In this document: positions 51,701-62,215 of the stretch, piece by piece
How positions within the stretch are numbered: position 1 is the first letter of the stretch
Layout: every line of letters begins with the position of its first letter
Assembly (NCBI GenBank): GCA_036937835.1
Contig: CM072863.1
Location: 12,326,001-12,390,000, forward strand
DNA: 64,000 nt
Reading direction: 5' to 3'
Origin: Pampus argenteus
Taxonomy: Eukaryota; Chordata; Actinopteri; Scombriformes; Stromateidae
The notes under the pieces: generated by a model
Database searches by the model: none
Seen by the model: only the letters and a program-made list of their open reading frames with translations
What the model was told of the DNA's origin: nothing
Program-made: the position numbers and the translations under genes

Positions 51701-53934
51701 GTCTTTTTAGACTGTGGTATTGCCATATTTACTCATGGATCAGAATACTTCTTCCACCACTGGCTATAAATCACTTCCACACCATTTACAATAGTGTTTA
51801 CGCGCCAAGTAAAGATAGGCGCTAATCCAGTGCATATGACTTCACACATAAAATTGCTCAAAATCTAACTAAAACCAATTGATTCAATAAAGACTGTCTT
51901 CTTATTGTGGTATGTCCTCGTAAAGCTCTGAAATCAAATCTCAAAACTCTACCATGTTAGAGTCACACAAAATGAAGCTACGTAGCAGAAGTAAGAATTT
52001 AAAGGTACTGTATGACTCACACATCAACCTTCCTGACAAGTGCACTGCTCCCAAAATAGATACAGGTCTTGCAGCAAATAGCAAACTCACGATGGCCATC
52101 GTCCCCCTGGTAGTTGCTTGCTGACCTGTGGAGTTAAATGCAGCAACTTGAAATGAATTATGTTAATGTCATCTTCTATCAAACTACAATAACATAGACA
52201 CCAAAATCAGGTTGTCAGAGGGCAATCAGCAAATAAAATCTGAATAACTTTATCAGAGCCGCAATGGCAGGCACAGACATTATGTAAAATAAAAAAAATA
52301 AAAAAGATGGCCTGTGTTAGTGTAGTTAATCCGTTCCACTCCTACATCCCCAAAATAATAAATAAATACATTTTTTTTCTTTTACGTAACCTAATTGGGA
52401 ACCCTGTAAACATCACAATAAAAACTTTACACAAATTATTTTTTTATTATGTCAATTACAGCAATGTTTTACTTGAGGTCATTCTGGATTTTTGTCTTTG
52501 TTCATCCTTAAATACATAATCTTGATGCTGAAAGGCAAAACATGAACATTTTCTTGTGGAAATATAAATTAGCATCAAATCATATTGTTCAATTTACGTT
52601 CCCATAATATGCTACAAGCGTTTGAACACTCCCTGTGTGTCTGCTATCTCAGTTGTACAACTGGATACAGTCGAGAGAGAAAGAGTAGGGTGAGCACTGG
52701 AGACTATAAAGTAAAAATAAGCCTTTCCTTGGTATGGACTTAATGACATTCGATCATGTACAGTCTTACCAAATATATCAACTCAAAACAAAGATGACTT
52801 TGTCCTCAGAAGAAAAACAAAACAAAAAAATGTTTCAGCTACATTACTGTGACATGGCTCTTAAACAAAAATGACACAAGAAGCAACTTTTCACAAGTCC
52901 ATTTACAACGGATGAAAAGTAATATAAAATACTGCTGCATTCAACTTTTTAAATTTTTTCTGTTGAGTCATTATCATGCATTTTGGCATAAAAGTTGGTT
53001 CATGTGTCACTTTCATGTGTCAAATTAACCTAACGAAGTCAACTGATTTAATTGAGTTGGCAGAAAGGCTGTAAAAGTAGTATTTTAGATGAAAGATTTG
53101 CACAATTTTGGTACAAATGAACAGTGTCTACAGGAGGTCAATAGACCTGAATACATTCCATTATTCACCGTTTAATTAGGCCAATCTTACTAGAAATTTT
53201 GGCAGTTTGTTTTTAAAGTGCTGTAAGAACACTGGGCTGTATGAGTGATATTCATTTGTTTTCATGACAGGCATTATAAAAGCAGATTACAACATAATTT
53301 CCATCATTTTACTTGCCTTAACTGGAATTACCTGCTAATGTCAGATAAACAAAAAAAAAATAAAACAAAAAAATAAAAAGGATAAGAAAGCGAATAAAAA
53401 CATGACATACTTGAGATTGAGACCGAAGGAATATCTGTGAGGCCGCACATCCAACCATAACCATAAACATACCACACACACATACAGTGTTCCTGAGGAC
53501 CAATTGTTGCAGCAAATAACTGCCATTTTCATTTTTGTTTCCCAAACAAAAATAGGCCGATAAGATATATTCTACAATATAATGACTACATAAATGTAAA
53601 AACATACATACTTTGAAAATCAACATATTAAGTGAAGTAGGTGCCCGTTGGGAAAGACATGGAAATTGGCTTAATCTAGAATATACTCTATTCATCACAT
53701 GCATTAAGAGAGTCTGGAAATATCCAAAAATCTAATCAACCAAATGGAGAAAATATGGAAAGAAAGAACAAACAAGTTTCCCCCAACCCCAACTGATACA
53801 TGATTGCCATTTGCAATATATCAGCATTCCAACATAACGGAGCCCTAATGTTACTGTTTTGGGTCAAGTAATGACACGTATTGTATATATTAACTCATTG
53901 CCATTTACAGTTTCTTTTTCCTTTTTGTTTTTTT
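48761..53934. other. Intergenic region between prdm2 3' end and kazn
   Basis: About 5 kb separates the two tandem genes. The only recognised element is the hAT-type MITE at 51301-51762. The rest is AT-rich with short open frames (up to 128 codons) lacking any similarity I can name. Part of the right portion may be prdm2 3' UTR, and a non-coding first exon of kazn may lie in the left portion. Confidence 0.5.
51301..51762 (+). mobile_element. hAT-type MITE, nearly complete
   Basis: The element starts CAGTGGTGGAAAGTAACT at 51301 and ends ACTTCTTCCACCACTG at 51762, so its termini are inverted CAGTGGTGGAA repeats. The interior matches the very common teleost non-autonomous repeat rich in ACTTTACTT-like motifs. 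The flanking octamers GCAATACA (51293-51300) and GCTATAAA (51763-51770) agree at 6 of 8 positions, as expected for an old 8-bp hAT target duplication. No transposase is encoded. It lies between prdm2 and kazn. Confidence 0.85.
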
Positions 53935-53940
53935 TTTATT
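53935..53940 (-). terminator. Candidate polyadenylation signal AATAAA for prdm2
   Basis: This is the first canonical AATAAA on the minus strand downstream of the stop codon, about 250 nt away. G/T-rich sequence occurs roughly 110-130 nt further downstream (near 53790-53810), rather far for a downstream element. It is embedded in an A-rich run, which weakens the call. Confidence 0.3.
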
Positions 53941-54187
53941 TTTTAATTTTTGCAAGGCTGGCTAAAATCGAGGCTCAGTTCAGTTCATGAAGATAGAAGA
54001 AAAAGAAGAGTTCCCTCCTTAAATCCAGCAAGGCAGTTGAGATAAACAGACTTCACTTGGTTTGAGTGAATGAGCCCACCACAAAAAAGGTCAACTTCAG
54101 TGCTGTCAGTGCCTTGATTAGTCCAGAGCATTGCCTGATAGGTGAGCGCCATATTCCCAGGAACTGCGCAACAATGTCAACATGGCC
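53935..54187 (-). other. Probable prdm2 3' UTR
   Basis: This is non-coding sequence downstream of the predicted stop codon on the minus strand. It extends to the first AATAAA (complement of TTTATT at 53935-53940) in a T-rich stretch of the plus strand. PRDM2 3' UTRs are often longer, and the true end may lie anywhere down to about 52.5 kb, so the boundary is a guess. Confidence 0.35.
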
Positions 54188-54205
54188 TCACTTCATCAGC
54201 ACCTC
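54188..54205 (-). CDS. prdm2: prdm2 terminal coding exon (EVLMK, stop)
   Basis: After the phase-0 donor at 54802, the first good acceptor downstream on the minus strand is TGTTTTTAG at 54206. The frame then reads GAG GTG CTG ATG AAG TGA, giving a five-residue C-terminus EVLMK. With it the predicted chain is 1680 residues in the window, or about 1720 with the missing N-terminus, close to the human length of 1718 that I recall. The longer human C-terminal tail (Ser/Arg-rich, ending in FFKE) is not seen here. Other terminal exons further left cannot be excluded. Confidence 0.6.
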   Translation of the reverse strand, partial: EVLMK

Positions 54206-54802
54206 CTAAAAACACACAAAACAAAGTTTAGCAACATATAGCTGCGTAATCTGTTAGTACTGTCATCACTGAAAACTCTGCATCTAAAGTGACTTGTTCA
54301 TTAAGTCAACATTCAGATGTCCAAATTTTGTCTAAAAGTAAAAAAAAAACACTCAATTTAAATTGATATGTTTAAATACTGTCTGTTAGCAAATTAAAGA
54401 AAAACATATTTAAGAGTCACTTCAAACTGTTAACATTCTTCAATAACCAAGTTGTCGTGGCTAGTGACAGCATAACATCTTTAGATGCAACAGTTAACCA
54501 GCGAATGCAGCAACATTTAATCAAAAACAGTTGCCAATTAATTTTCTGTCAATCAACTAAGCAGTACAAGGCTAATATGTATTGAGGTGGACATTTTACA
54601 GTAGAAAAATAAACTTATCTTTTGGTGAACAAATTATGTAATCAAGTCACTCTTTCTAATATCTTGTCACTTATTGGCCAACATACAGAAATACAGATGT
54701 GCCTTCAATTATTAATATTGATTTATTGGTATAGTGTTAATAAAGACAAGTGTGACACACAAATCACAAATTAAAAAAAAAAAACACAGGTCCATATCCC
54801 AC
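54206..54802 (-). other. Last intron of prdm2
   Basis: This 597-bp intron runs from the GTGGGA donor to the TTTTTAG acceptor. It holds a short degraded dispersed-repeat fragment (54515-54564) and otherwise nothing I recognise. Confidence 0.55.
54515..54564 (+). repeat. Short dispersed-repeat fragment in last prdm2 intron
   Basis: CAGTTGCCAATTAATTTTCT, then GTCAATCAACTAA, matches the 3' tip of the family at 34335-34480. At only about 50 bp, this is a weak call. Confidence 0.45.
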
Positions 54803-57800
54803 CTGAGCCTCTTTTGGCTCTTGAATTGGTTGTTCCTCAGTTTTGACCTCAGCAGAGGGAGCTGCGTTGGCCGTGTGTAAGCTCCTGGTGACTGGACCAC
54901 CAACTCTCTCCCTTGTTCGAAGGGAGAACCGCTCCTCTTTCTTCAACTGTTGAGGTGGTGGTGGTGATTTGGCCTCCACTAATCTCTCTTTGCCCATACG
55001 CTGCATTCTCATGGCTGGCCGTTGTGCAGTGTCATTGGGAGTGTCAGGAGTTGACGGAGTGGGAGGTAGAGACTGAACTTGCCCCTTCTTCCTTCTTTTT
55101 CGAGCAGACACTGGTACTGGGAACGAAGAGGGCCTCTTTAGGCGGCCCAGCGTAGCAGCAGATTTTCCTTTGCTTGCCGGAGAGGGTTCAGGGTCTGTCA
55201 CACCAGAGCTACGAGCTCTGGTCTTTCCCAGAGGTTTAGGCTCCGGCTCTGTCGGTGGTATTTCACAGTCTGAAACTTTCCTCCTCAGATTCTTGCTTTT
55301 ATCTACCACAGATACGGCTTCTTTTTTCACCTCTCCTAGACCTTTTTTGCCCTTTTTAACAACAGGCTTCATGGGGCAGCTGACTGCCATATGTTTACTG
55401 AGACTCGCAGGATACGTAAACTCCCGACTGCAGTGGGGGCAGACGTTAGAAGTCTGCTCTTCTTCAACTTTAATTGTAGCCTTCTTTGCTGTAGTGGCAG
55501 CTTTATTTTTTTGTGAAATAGCCTTCTGGACCAGCTGGTTTTTCTTCTTATTAAGGGCGCTCATTTTTGTTTTACCAGTATCTTGATTAAAATTAAGTCT
55601 CTTTGGCTGGCCCATTCTACGGAAAGCACTCTGGCCTGCAGTGGCAGCTGAGGGTGACACCACTCCATTTGGACACTTCACTATTTGCTTGAGGGGGATG
55701 GGGTTTTTCTTGGGAGTGTAACGCTTCTTATCACTAGCGTTGGCACAGGCCAATATGTGTTGGTGTAGTTCAGGCATGTTGTCAAAGCTGTTGCCACACT
55801 TGGTGCAGCGAATGGCAGTGCTGAAAGTTTGTGGTATGTTGTGGGTGGTAAAGTTAGTAGCCGAGGCCACAGAGCCAGCATGAGAGCGGCTGTGATAGGG
55901 GAAGGGGGGTGGTTTATAGCTGGGGTAGTGTTGATTAATGCCAAGGCGGACATCCGGACCTTTAGGCTTTCCTCCCTCTGAGGCCATGATCTTTATTGTA
56001 GTGTACAGCTCCTCATTGGGGTCCTCTGCTCCATCCTCTGCCCCATTCTCTTCATGATTACCATTAACATCAGGCTTTTCTTTTACTAAATCAGAGTCAT
56101 TGTTTGGGGCAGATTCTTCAGACATCTCCGGTGCTGGTGTTGAGGGACTGCTTTCCTCCCTGACTCTGGATGGATCTGTGTAGTTTTGTGGTCTAAGCTT
56201 GCCACTCTCTACAGAGGTATGTGTGCATGTCTCGTTTGGATGCAGATCCTTTTGGTGCTGCTGAAGGTTACAGAGAAATGCAAACTCCTTGGAACAGGCA
56301 GAACATAAAAAGATCTTGCCCACCCCATGTAGTGTTGTCCGGTGAGCAAGCAGGGCTGGGGCATCACCAAACAGCTGCACACAGAATTCACACTTAAACG
56401 GCCAATCTGCAGCATGCTCTGAAATATGCCCACTGAGCTCTTTCATGGAATTGAACGGTTCCTCACAGACATTACATACAAAAGTCTTGCAGTATGTCGA
56501 GTCGACTTCCTCTGTCTCAGAGAGTTTATCAGTAACAGCAGGCTGAGGTGAAGAGTCAACACCATCCTGAGATGTATGATTCATAATGGACAGTTCATCT
56601 TCGCTGTGCTGTGGCTCCTCTTTTATCTTAATCTGAGGAAGAGATTGTGGAAACAGTGATGGGGATGAATCATGTGGAGGAGGCGGAGATGCTGAGGAAG
56701 ATGAGGATTCCGGCTGGGATGAGAAAGCAGCAGAGTCGGAATTCAAAGATTTCTCTGTTACCGAGTCATGGTCTTGGTTCATTTTGCCATTTAGCAGACT
56801 ATTACAAGTTGTAGTCTGAGAAACATCTTCTGCAGTGGGCAAATGTACTGATGTAGGCTCAGGAGAGCTTGGTTTTGAACAATAAATGGGATCATTAAGT
56901 GAAGTGTCTGGGGAGTCCAGTGGCTCAGAGATATGGTCCTCTTCCTCGTCTTTGTTTTCTTCTGCTAACAAAATTTCCTCTGTGTCTAACAGTCGTTTGT
57001 GCCCTGATCTTGGAGACATTTTTGGTGAGAGGACAGGAAGAGGTCTCAGTGCAGAGGAGTCTGAAGGCTGAGAGAGAGGAGAACTAGGCATAGCCAGCGG
57101 AGATGGTATAGTAGGTAGTACAGGGGGAGGCGGTGTTGGGGATGTGACACTGGAGGTGCCGGGTGAAGAGGGGTTCATGGTGACAGGGGTCAAAGAGGGT
57201 GGAGAAGGGTGGGCAGACTCTGATGCAACATTTGGAGAGCGTGAGCGAAAACGACTTAGGTTCGCTAAGGCAGAGGGGCCCTCATCTCCTACCAAGGTCA
57301 GACCTACATACTCATTCATCAGCACCTTTTCAAGCATGCTGGTGTTAGGCTTCTTCTTTTTCGTTGGCGGCTGTGGTGCTGGACCTCCCTTTAACTCGGG
57401 CTCAGCGTTGCTCTTCCGATGCAAGCTTAAATCAAGAGCCGAATCCCCAAGCACCTTGTTCAAAGTGTCACTTTTCCTGTTGACAGCGTTGGAGAGGTCT
57501 AAGGGCTGCTGATTACAGGAATTTCCTCCGCTACCAGAGGAGCTTTGACCGGGGGTATTACTTCCAGAAGGGCTAAGGGTGTCCCCATCATCTTTGTCCA
57601 ATATGCTTCCAGGAGGTGACACACTGAGGTTTTCCAGCTTTGGTACCTTAAGGGTGTAAGAGCTCGACACCTCAGCTTTACAGCTTTCTGCTTTACATGC
57701 AGGGCTTAGCTGCAGAGATGACGGAGGAGAGGCTGTTCTTCTTTTAAACCTGCCTGAAGCCCCTTGCAGTGATGTGACCGACAGTGGGGAGGTCAGTCTA

Positions 57801-59340
57801 TGGCTTTCTGTTAACAGAGTGATTGTTGATTTCTGCATGTCTTGTGTCTGAAGGAGCTGTTTCAGCTTAGGCGAGAGATAAACTGTTTTCTCTCGTTGAA
57901 ATGCTGATGAATCTGCAGCTTGTTGGAAAAGCCCGCCCACTAGCAAGTTCGATGAGGAAGAAGTAGAAGATGATGAGGACGATGAAGAGGCTGTGAAAGA
58001 CGCCGTTTCCGTCTCCACTTTAAGGCTAGGAACAAGTGGGGGTGTAGATGTTCTTCTTTTTCCTGCTGGCTGGCCAATGTTGGAGACGTGCTTTGCGGCA
58101 CTGGTTCTACCCTCCACCTTCAGCGCCTGACTGATCTGATTTGGGCTGATTATGACTGTGTCCAGACCAAACAGAGCTGCAGATCTGGAGTCCACCTCTA
58201 TCACCTCACAAGTGCTCACTGTACTGGTGGATACAATCTTGCCGTCAATGTAGAAGCTCAGGTTCTCAGAGATGTTTTTGGATATGTCAACTGCATAATC
58301 GTCCCTGTCTGCTTCATCTTCTGTGTCCGCACTGGGCACGTAGACGGGCGGAGGGCTGGTGCTTGGGGACTCATCAGGCAGCTGCTGTTGCTGCACTGAC
58401 GCCTCTTGCAACAGCATGCCTTTCCTGCGAACCCCTTTTGGTAACAAGTGTCGTTCGTGTATTCTGCGCTGGTGTCGGCGCATGTTTGTATGTGTGCCAA
58501 ATGCTTTATTACAGTACTTGCAAGGATGGAGCTCCTTAGACTCGCCATTTTCATCCAATATAAAGGGACGGTCAGCATGAGGCCCCAACACCTTTCTCTG
58601 CATCTCAGAGTTGTGCAGGGGTCCTCCAGTAAACTGAGCCCCTATATAGTGACTAGTTGGGCTGGTGCAGTCGGGACTTGAAGCGTCAGTGTGCACCACA
58701 GGACTGAGTACACTGGCAGTTCCAGACAGGGAGCCAGGCCTTTTCTTGTGCCCACTCTCATGCCTTCTCTCATGCCGCCTCCGTCCCACCTGTGAGCCAA
58801 ACGATTTACTGCAGTACCGGCACTTGAACAGTTGCATTTGCTGGTTGGTGATGGCATGAATGTTTATGTGGCGCTCCAGACCCTGTCTGGTGGAAAAGTG
58901 GCGTTCACAGTGCTGACAGGGATATGACTCTCCATGGGAATCACCTTCAAGGTCACCATCTGGATCAGGGTCAAGGTCAGGATCAACCACCAGATCATGC
59001 CCTGGAAGCGAGGAAGACGCCCGCTTTACCTGTGACTCCTTATGGCTTTCTTCACCACAGCTCAGAGATGAGGCTGGCTGCTTATTTTGCAGGGAATCTG
59101 GCAAAGATGAATGTTCAGCAGTTTGCTGCTGTACTTCATTTGGATCCTCCAAATCATTAGTATCCTCCTCCTCCTCCTCTTCCTCCACTTCTCCTTCCAC
59201 CTCCTCCTCCTCATTTCCCCTGTCCGTCATTACTGCTGACATGTCCTGCACAACTCTATGGTCAGTGCTTCCCATTGGATGGGTTTCCTGTTGTTCCTGT
59301 GAGGGCCCTGTTGATGGCCTCTCATCCTCCTCCTTGAGAC
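54803..59340 (-). CDS. prdm2: prdm2 giant exon: acidic region, eight zinc fingers, Rb/CtBP/nuclear-receptor motifs
   Basis: This 4538-bp exon encodes about 1513 residues with no stop. It corresponds to the very large zinc-finger exon of vertebrate PRDM2. In order it holds a Glu-rich acidic stretch (about 59160-59215); an LxCxE motif LSCGE at 59065-59051, the type that binds the Rb pocket; C2H2 fingers 1-2 (YPCQHC..., FKCRYC..., about 58926-58785) and finger 3 (HPCKYC..., about 58530-58450); an LxxLL box LKQLL at 57865-57851; a PLDLS CtBP-type motif at 57505-57491; Pro/Ser-rich sequence; and fingers 4-6 (FVCNVC, FKCEFC, FLCSAC; about 56490-56245). Then follow two atypical CCHC fingers (IRCTKC near 55815, NVCPHC near 55450) and a basic tail ending RERVGGPVTRSLH. 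The fingers bind GC-rich DNA in the mammalian protein. The start is the TTTGCAG acceptor at 59341; the end is CAG|GTGGGA. If the donor were read through, the frame would stop 12 codons later. Confidence 0.97.
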
Positions 59341-59715
59341 CTGCAAAGAATACCAGGAGTGTCAAAAATCAGACAATCATCAAACCATTTCAGAGAACAA
59401 ACACAAAGCAACACTCTTAAAAATCAAATTACTTCAAGACATGTTCAGGGAAAGAGTGGATCATATTTTAATGAAGAAACAAATATATGTTGTATTATCA
59501 TTATATTTGTGAGGCTGTGTGTACATATTTATCGAGTTTAAATTGTTAGATTTCTCCTTGGACGTTACATGTATCATATTTATATTTGGATGAAATCACA
59601 AAAGAGTTATTCTATTAAGAATGGGTCATGTAAAAGTCCTGACACAAAAATAACCCAGTTCACTCATTCACAGTGTCAATATGCAGATTATTACCATGAC
59701 AATAAATCAGTTTAC

Positions 59716-59820
59716 CTTCTTCCCCATCCCACATGTCCTTGACAATGGGTTTGGTTCCACTTGTTTTCTTGAATTCACCCAGACCAGCCTGCCTGGCTCT
59801 CTCCAACAGCTTTCTTCTGG
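59716..59820 (-). CDS. prdm2: prdm2 exon: linker between PR domain and acidic region
   Basis: This 105-bp exon is in phase 1 at both ends, from a GTATTTGCAG acceptor to a GAAG|GTAAAC donor. It encodes about 35 residues, from ARRKLLERARQAGLGEF to VKDMWDGEEG, continuing into LKEEDERPS of the next exon. The first half is basic and poorly conserved. The last part aligns with the human segment around Met202, which is the reported start of RIZ2; the Met in DMWDGEEG occupies the same position. Both the full-length and the internal-promoter transcript would include this exon. Confidence 0.9.
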
Positions 59821-61649
59821 CTGCAAATACACACACGTATCAGGTTTACGAGAACGTTCACCCATAGAAAATACATATTAGTATGCCATGACAGTATTTG
59901 CTACTGTTAGGTTTCCCTCAGATTTTCTGAGTTTAACATATTAAAGTGATTTTATTTTAGTTAGTATGTTTCAATTTATTTATAACAAACTCACAACTCC
60001 AGTGATCAAATAAGATTCAGTTAGGCTACATGACACAAACCAACTAAAAAAAAGCATCTACAGGTCTGTCAGAAAACTTTTTTTCTAATAAATCTCAATA
60101 AAACAATATTTATTTTTCACCTCTTGCACTCTACTTTTTACTTGTAAAAAAAGGCATTATGAAAACATACAAGTGACTGCTTTTGGAAGTCAAAATGAAA
60201 TGTGTGCATTAACCGTACACATTATGTGTCCATAATTACAGGCTTGCGTGCATCAGTAATTAAAGCAATTGATAAATAAGCTATGCTTAATATGACTTTT
60301 TTGAAGTGCTAAGCCTGATCTGACTCAAGAGGCTTCCCTGGCACGTTGTCATCAGTGGAGAGTACCAACAAGGTCATCTGACCTCGCCTACAAAGCCTAA
60401 TTCATACCAGAGAAACACATGCTGCAGGTCAGTCATCTGACAAGCATGGTCTGAGGCTGATAGCACCAAAACAGCAACACAACTACCTAAACGTGTGTAT
60501 AATTTAAGAACGCTACACTGATGCAGCAAATAAGAAAGGTTGACGAACTTAGAGCTAGCAAAGCCACAAAGTACACTGCAGTACAGAGATGACTATATTA
60601 GATCAGCCTGCAGGGTTACATATCAATCTAAACTTGGGTTACCACAAAGTAACAAGTCTATAAGGTTATGAACGACATTTCACAGATATAACTAAGAACC
60701 TGCAGCTTACGGTCCTCAAATGAGATTTCCGATGATTGTGGGGACTAATCACACTTTCTGTATGTTGCCTGATTGTAAGTGATGCAATTACATCCAACAG
60801 AGAGATTCACACTATTGAAATGACACTGACAAACAAGCATCTAAATCACATGTTGTCTACATAGAGCTGTTATAAGCAGTGATATTGCAAAATATTAGTT
60901 CAGTATAATTTCTTTACCACACATTACAACACATGATACAACGCCCATTTTCCCCCCATGTCACAGTTTTCAGTTTAAGATAAACCAGTGAAGCAAGAAC
61001 TAGCAAAGACAGAACAAATAAAACCAGATAGCAGACATGTAAGTGAAATTTACATTATTTCATGAAAACACGACGTCCAAAGTTCATACTATTACACACC
61101 TAACCTGATGTTTCTTACAATATGTGTGGCTCAATTGATGGCACATGACTTACTTTATTAGGAGCACGCTTTTCAGGAAAAAACTAATTCTTGACACAAA
61201 TGCACCAAAAGTTAGCATAATGGTGTTTATGTCTCTATACATTTCGGTTTTATTTTGATCGTCACAATGTTAACACTATCAAACCAGGTCATAACATTAG
61301 AATAACCGTATTGTATCGCAAACTATTATCTTGGCTGTCTTAACACCACATCGATGTGACCAGCTTTTATTAACAATAATAATAATAATTGACTTCAGAC
61401 AGGTTTGCCATCTGCTGCTGCACACCGAGATGTACGTGCGCTCAGACCTAGCCGTTTAGCCTAAGCTAGCATGCAACACCAAGTCTGACAACTCGATTAA
61501 CTGGTTATTCTGGAGCTAAAACGACGAAAAAGGGTCATTTTAGACACAGTGCAGGAAATATAACAGATATATTTTAGGTTGTTATCTAACACCTGTGCTC
61601 CAGTTATCCGGCAGTCGGATAAGGCAGCTGGCTAGTAACGTTAGCTAAC

Positions 61650-61698
61650 CTGCTAGGCCATCATCAAGTGGAGAGGCTCGCCGATGGATGGCTTTCAT
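61650..61698 (-). CDS. prdm2: Candidate alternative first coding exon of prdm2 (RIZ2-type isoform)
   Basis: On the minus strand an ATG at 61698 with A at -3 opens a 16-codon reading frame (MKAIHRRASPLDDGLA) that ends in CAG|GTTAGC at 61650, in phase 1. That is the same phase as the last PR exon, so it joins in frame to the exon at 59820. An in-frame TAA two codons upstream of the ATG shows that this would be a true start rather than internal coding. A start-stop pair (ATG directly followed by TGA) lies at 61725-61720. In mammals RIZ2, which lacks the PR domain, is made from an internal promoter. The donor has T at +3, so it is not ideal. This is inferred from phase, position and CpG context; no transcript evidence. 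Confidence 0.5.
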
Positions 61699-62080
61699 GC
61701 TTTAGGAACTCAAGGAAGGTCACATCCTCGACACAGTCCGGACCCAGGGGAGGAGGAAAAAGCTACTAAAAAGTTGCCCAGATGCTCCTTTAACAGTTAA
61801 ACTACATATTTTACATGGGCGAGTTGGGGGATTGGGAGCTAAATCTGCTCACATCGACGAGTTTGAGGTCGGGTAAGAAAGTAACGAGAAAAGCCCCACA
61901 CATCGCAGCCGTTAGCCGCCACTAGCCTTCCTTCATTAGTAGCTAACTAGCTCGCCAGTTTACAACTTCGACTGAGCTACGAAGAAAAAGATTCATTCGT
62001 GGCTAACTTAGTGGCCGTGCAGCGAAGACAGCAGAGATCACAGGGAGAAAAGCAGACATGGCATCTCGGTTGGAAAGGCA
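61650..62080 (-). promoter_or_regulatory. Candidate internal CpG-rich promoter of prdm2 (RIZ2 promoter)
   Basis: This block lies between the last PR exon and the candidate alternative first exon. It holds roughly 20 CpG dinucleotides in about 430 bp by eye, against very few in flanking intron. It also contains several GTTAGC/GCTAAC-type motifs (61439-61475, 61632-61650, 61910-62010), a pattern I associate with teleost promoters. RIZ2 of mammals is known to start from a promoter inside the gene downstream of the PR exons, so the position fits. No TATA box is evident. Transcription start cannot be placed from sequence. Confidence 0.5.
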
Positions 62081-62088
62081 GGCCTCAC

Positions 62089-62215
62089 CTCGCTTCGCCC
62101 TGGGTGAATTTTTCCTGCTCAGACTGCTGGCTCTTTCTTCCTCCAGTGCAGCTGTTATCTCAGGGTTGTCTTCCACAGTGTACCACACCAGCAGCTCCTC
62201 TCCCGGCCCGATAGG
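62089..62215 (-). CDS. prdm2: prdm2 exon: end of PR domain and basic linker
   Basis: This is a 127-bp exon in phase 0 at its start and phase 1 at its end, between a TTGTTGCAG acceptor and a CGAG|GTGAGG donor. It encodes 42 residues: PIGPGEELLVWYTVEDNPEI, the last conserved block of the PR domain, then a Glu-rich helix (LEEERASS) and a basic tail (SRKNSPRAKR). GEELLVWY is diagnostic for PRDM2 and its relatives. It splices to the exon at 59820, or may be skipped altogether when transcription starts at the internal promoter immediately downstream (see 61650-62080). The antisense strand is also open here, but shows no protein similarity. Confidence 0.95.

Larger units (their letters stand above)
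59821..62088 (-). other. prdm2 intron between PR and linker exons
   Basis: This intron of about 2.3 kb runs from the GTGAGG donor at 62088 to the TTGCAG acceptor at 59821. Its 5' third is the CpG-rich candidate RIZ2 promoter and alternative exon. The rest is AT-rich with a short AAT run near 61374-61388 and no recognisable coding sequence. Confidence 0.8.

Noticed and set aside
55170..57512. Plus-strand open frames of 60-138 codons opposite the prdm2 zinc-finger exon
   Set aside because: Antisense shadows of a conserved coding exon.
61999..62214. Plus-strand open frame opposite the PR-domain exon
   Set aside because: Shadow of the PR exon and CpG-rich promoter; no protein similarity.
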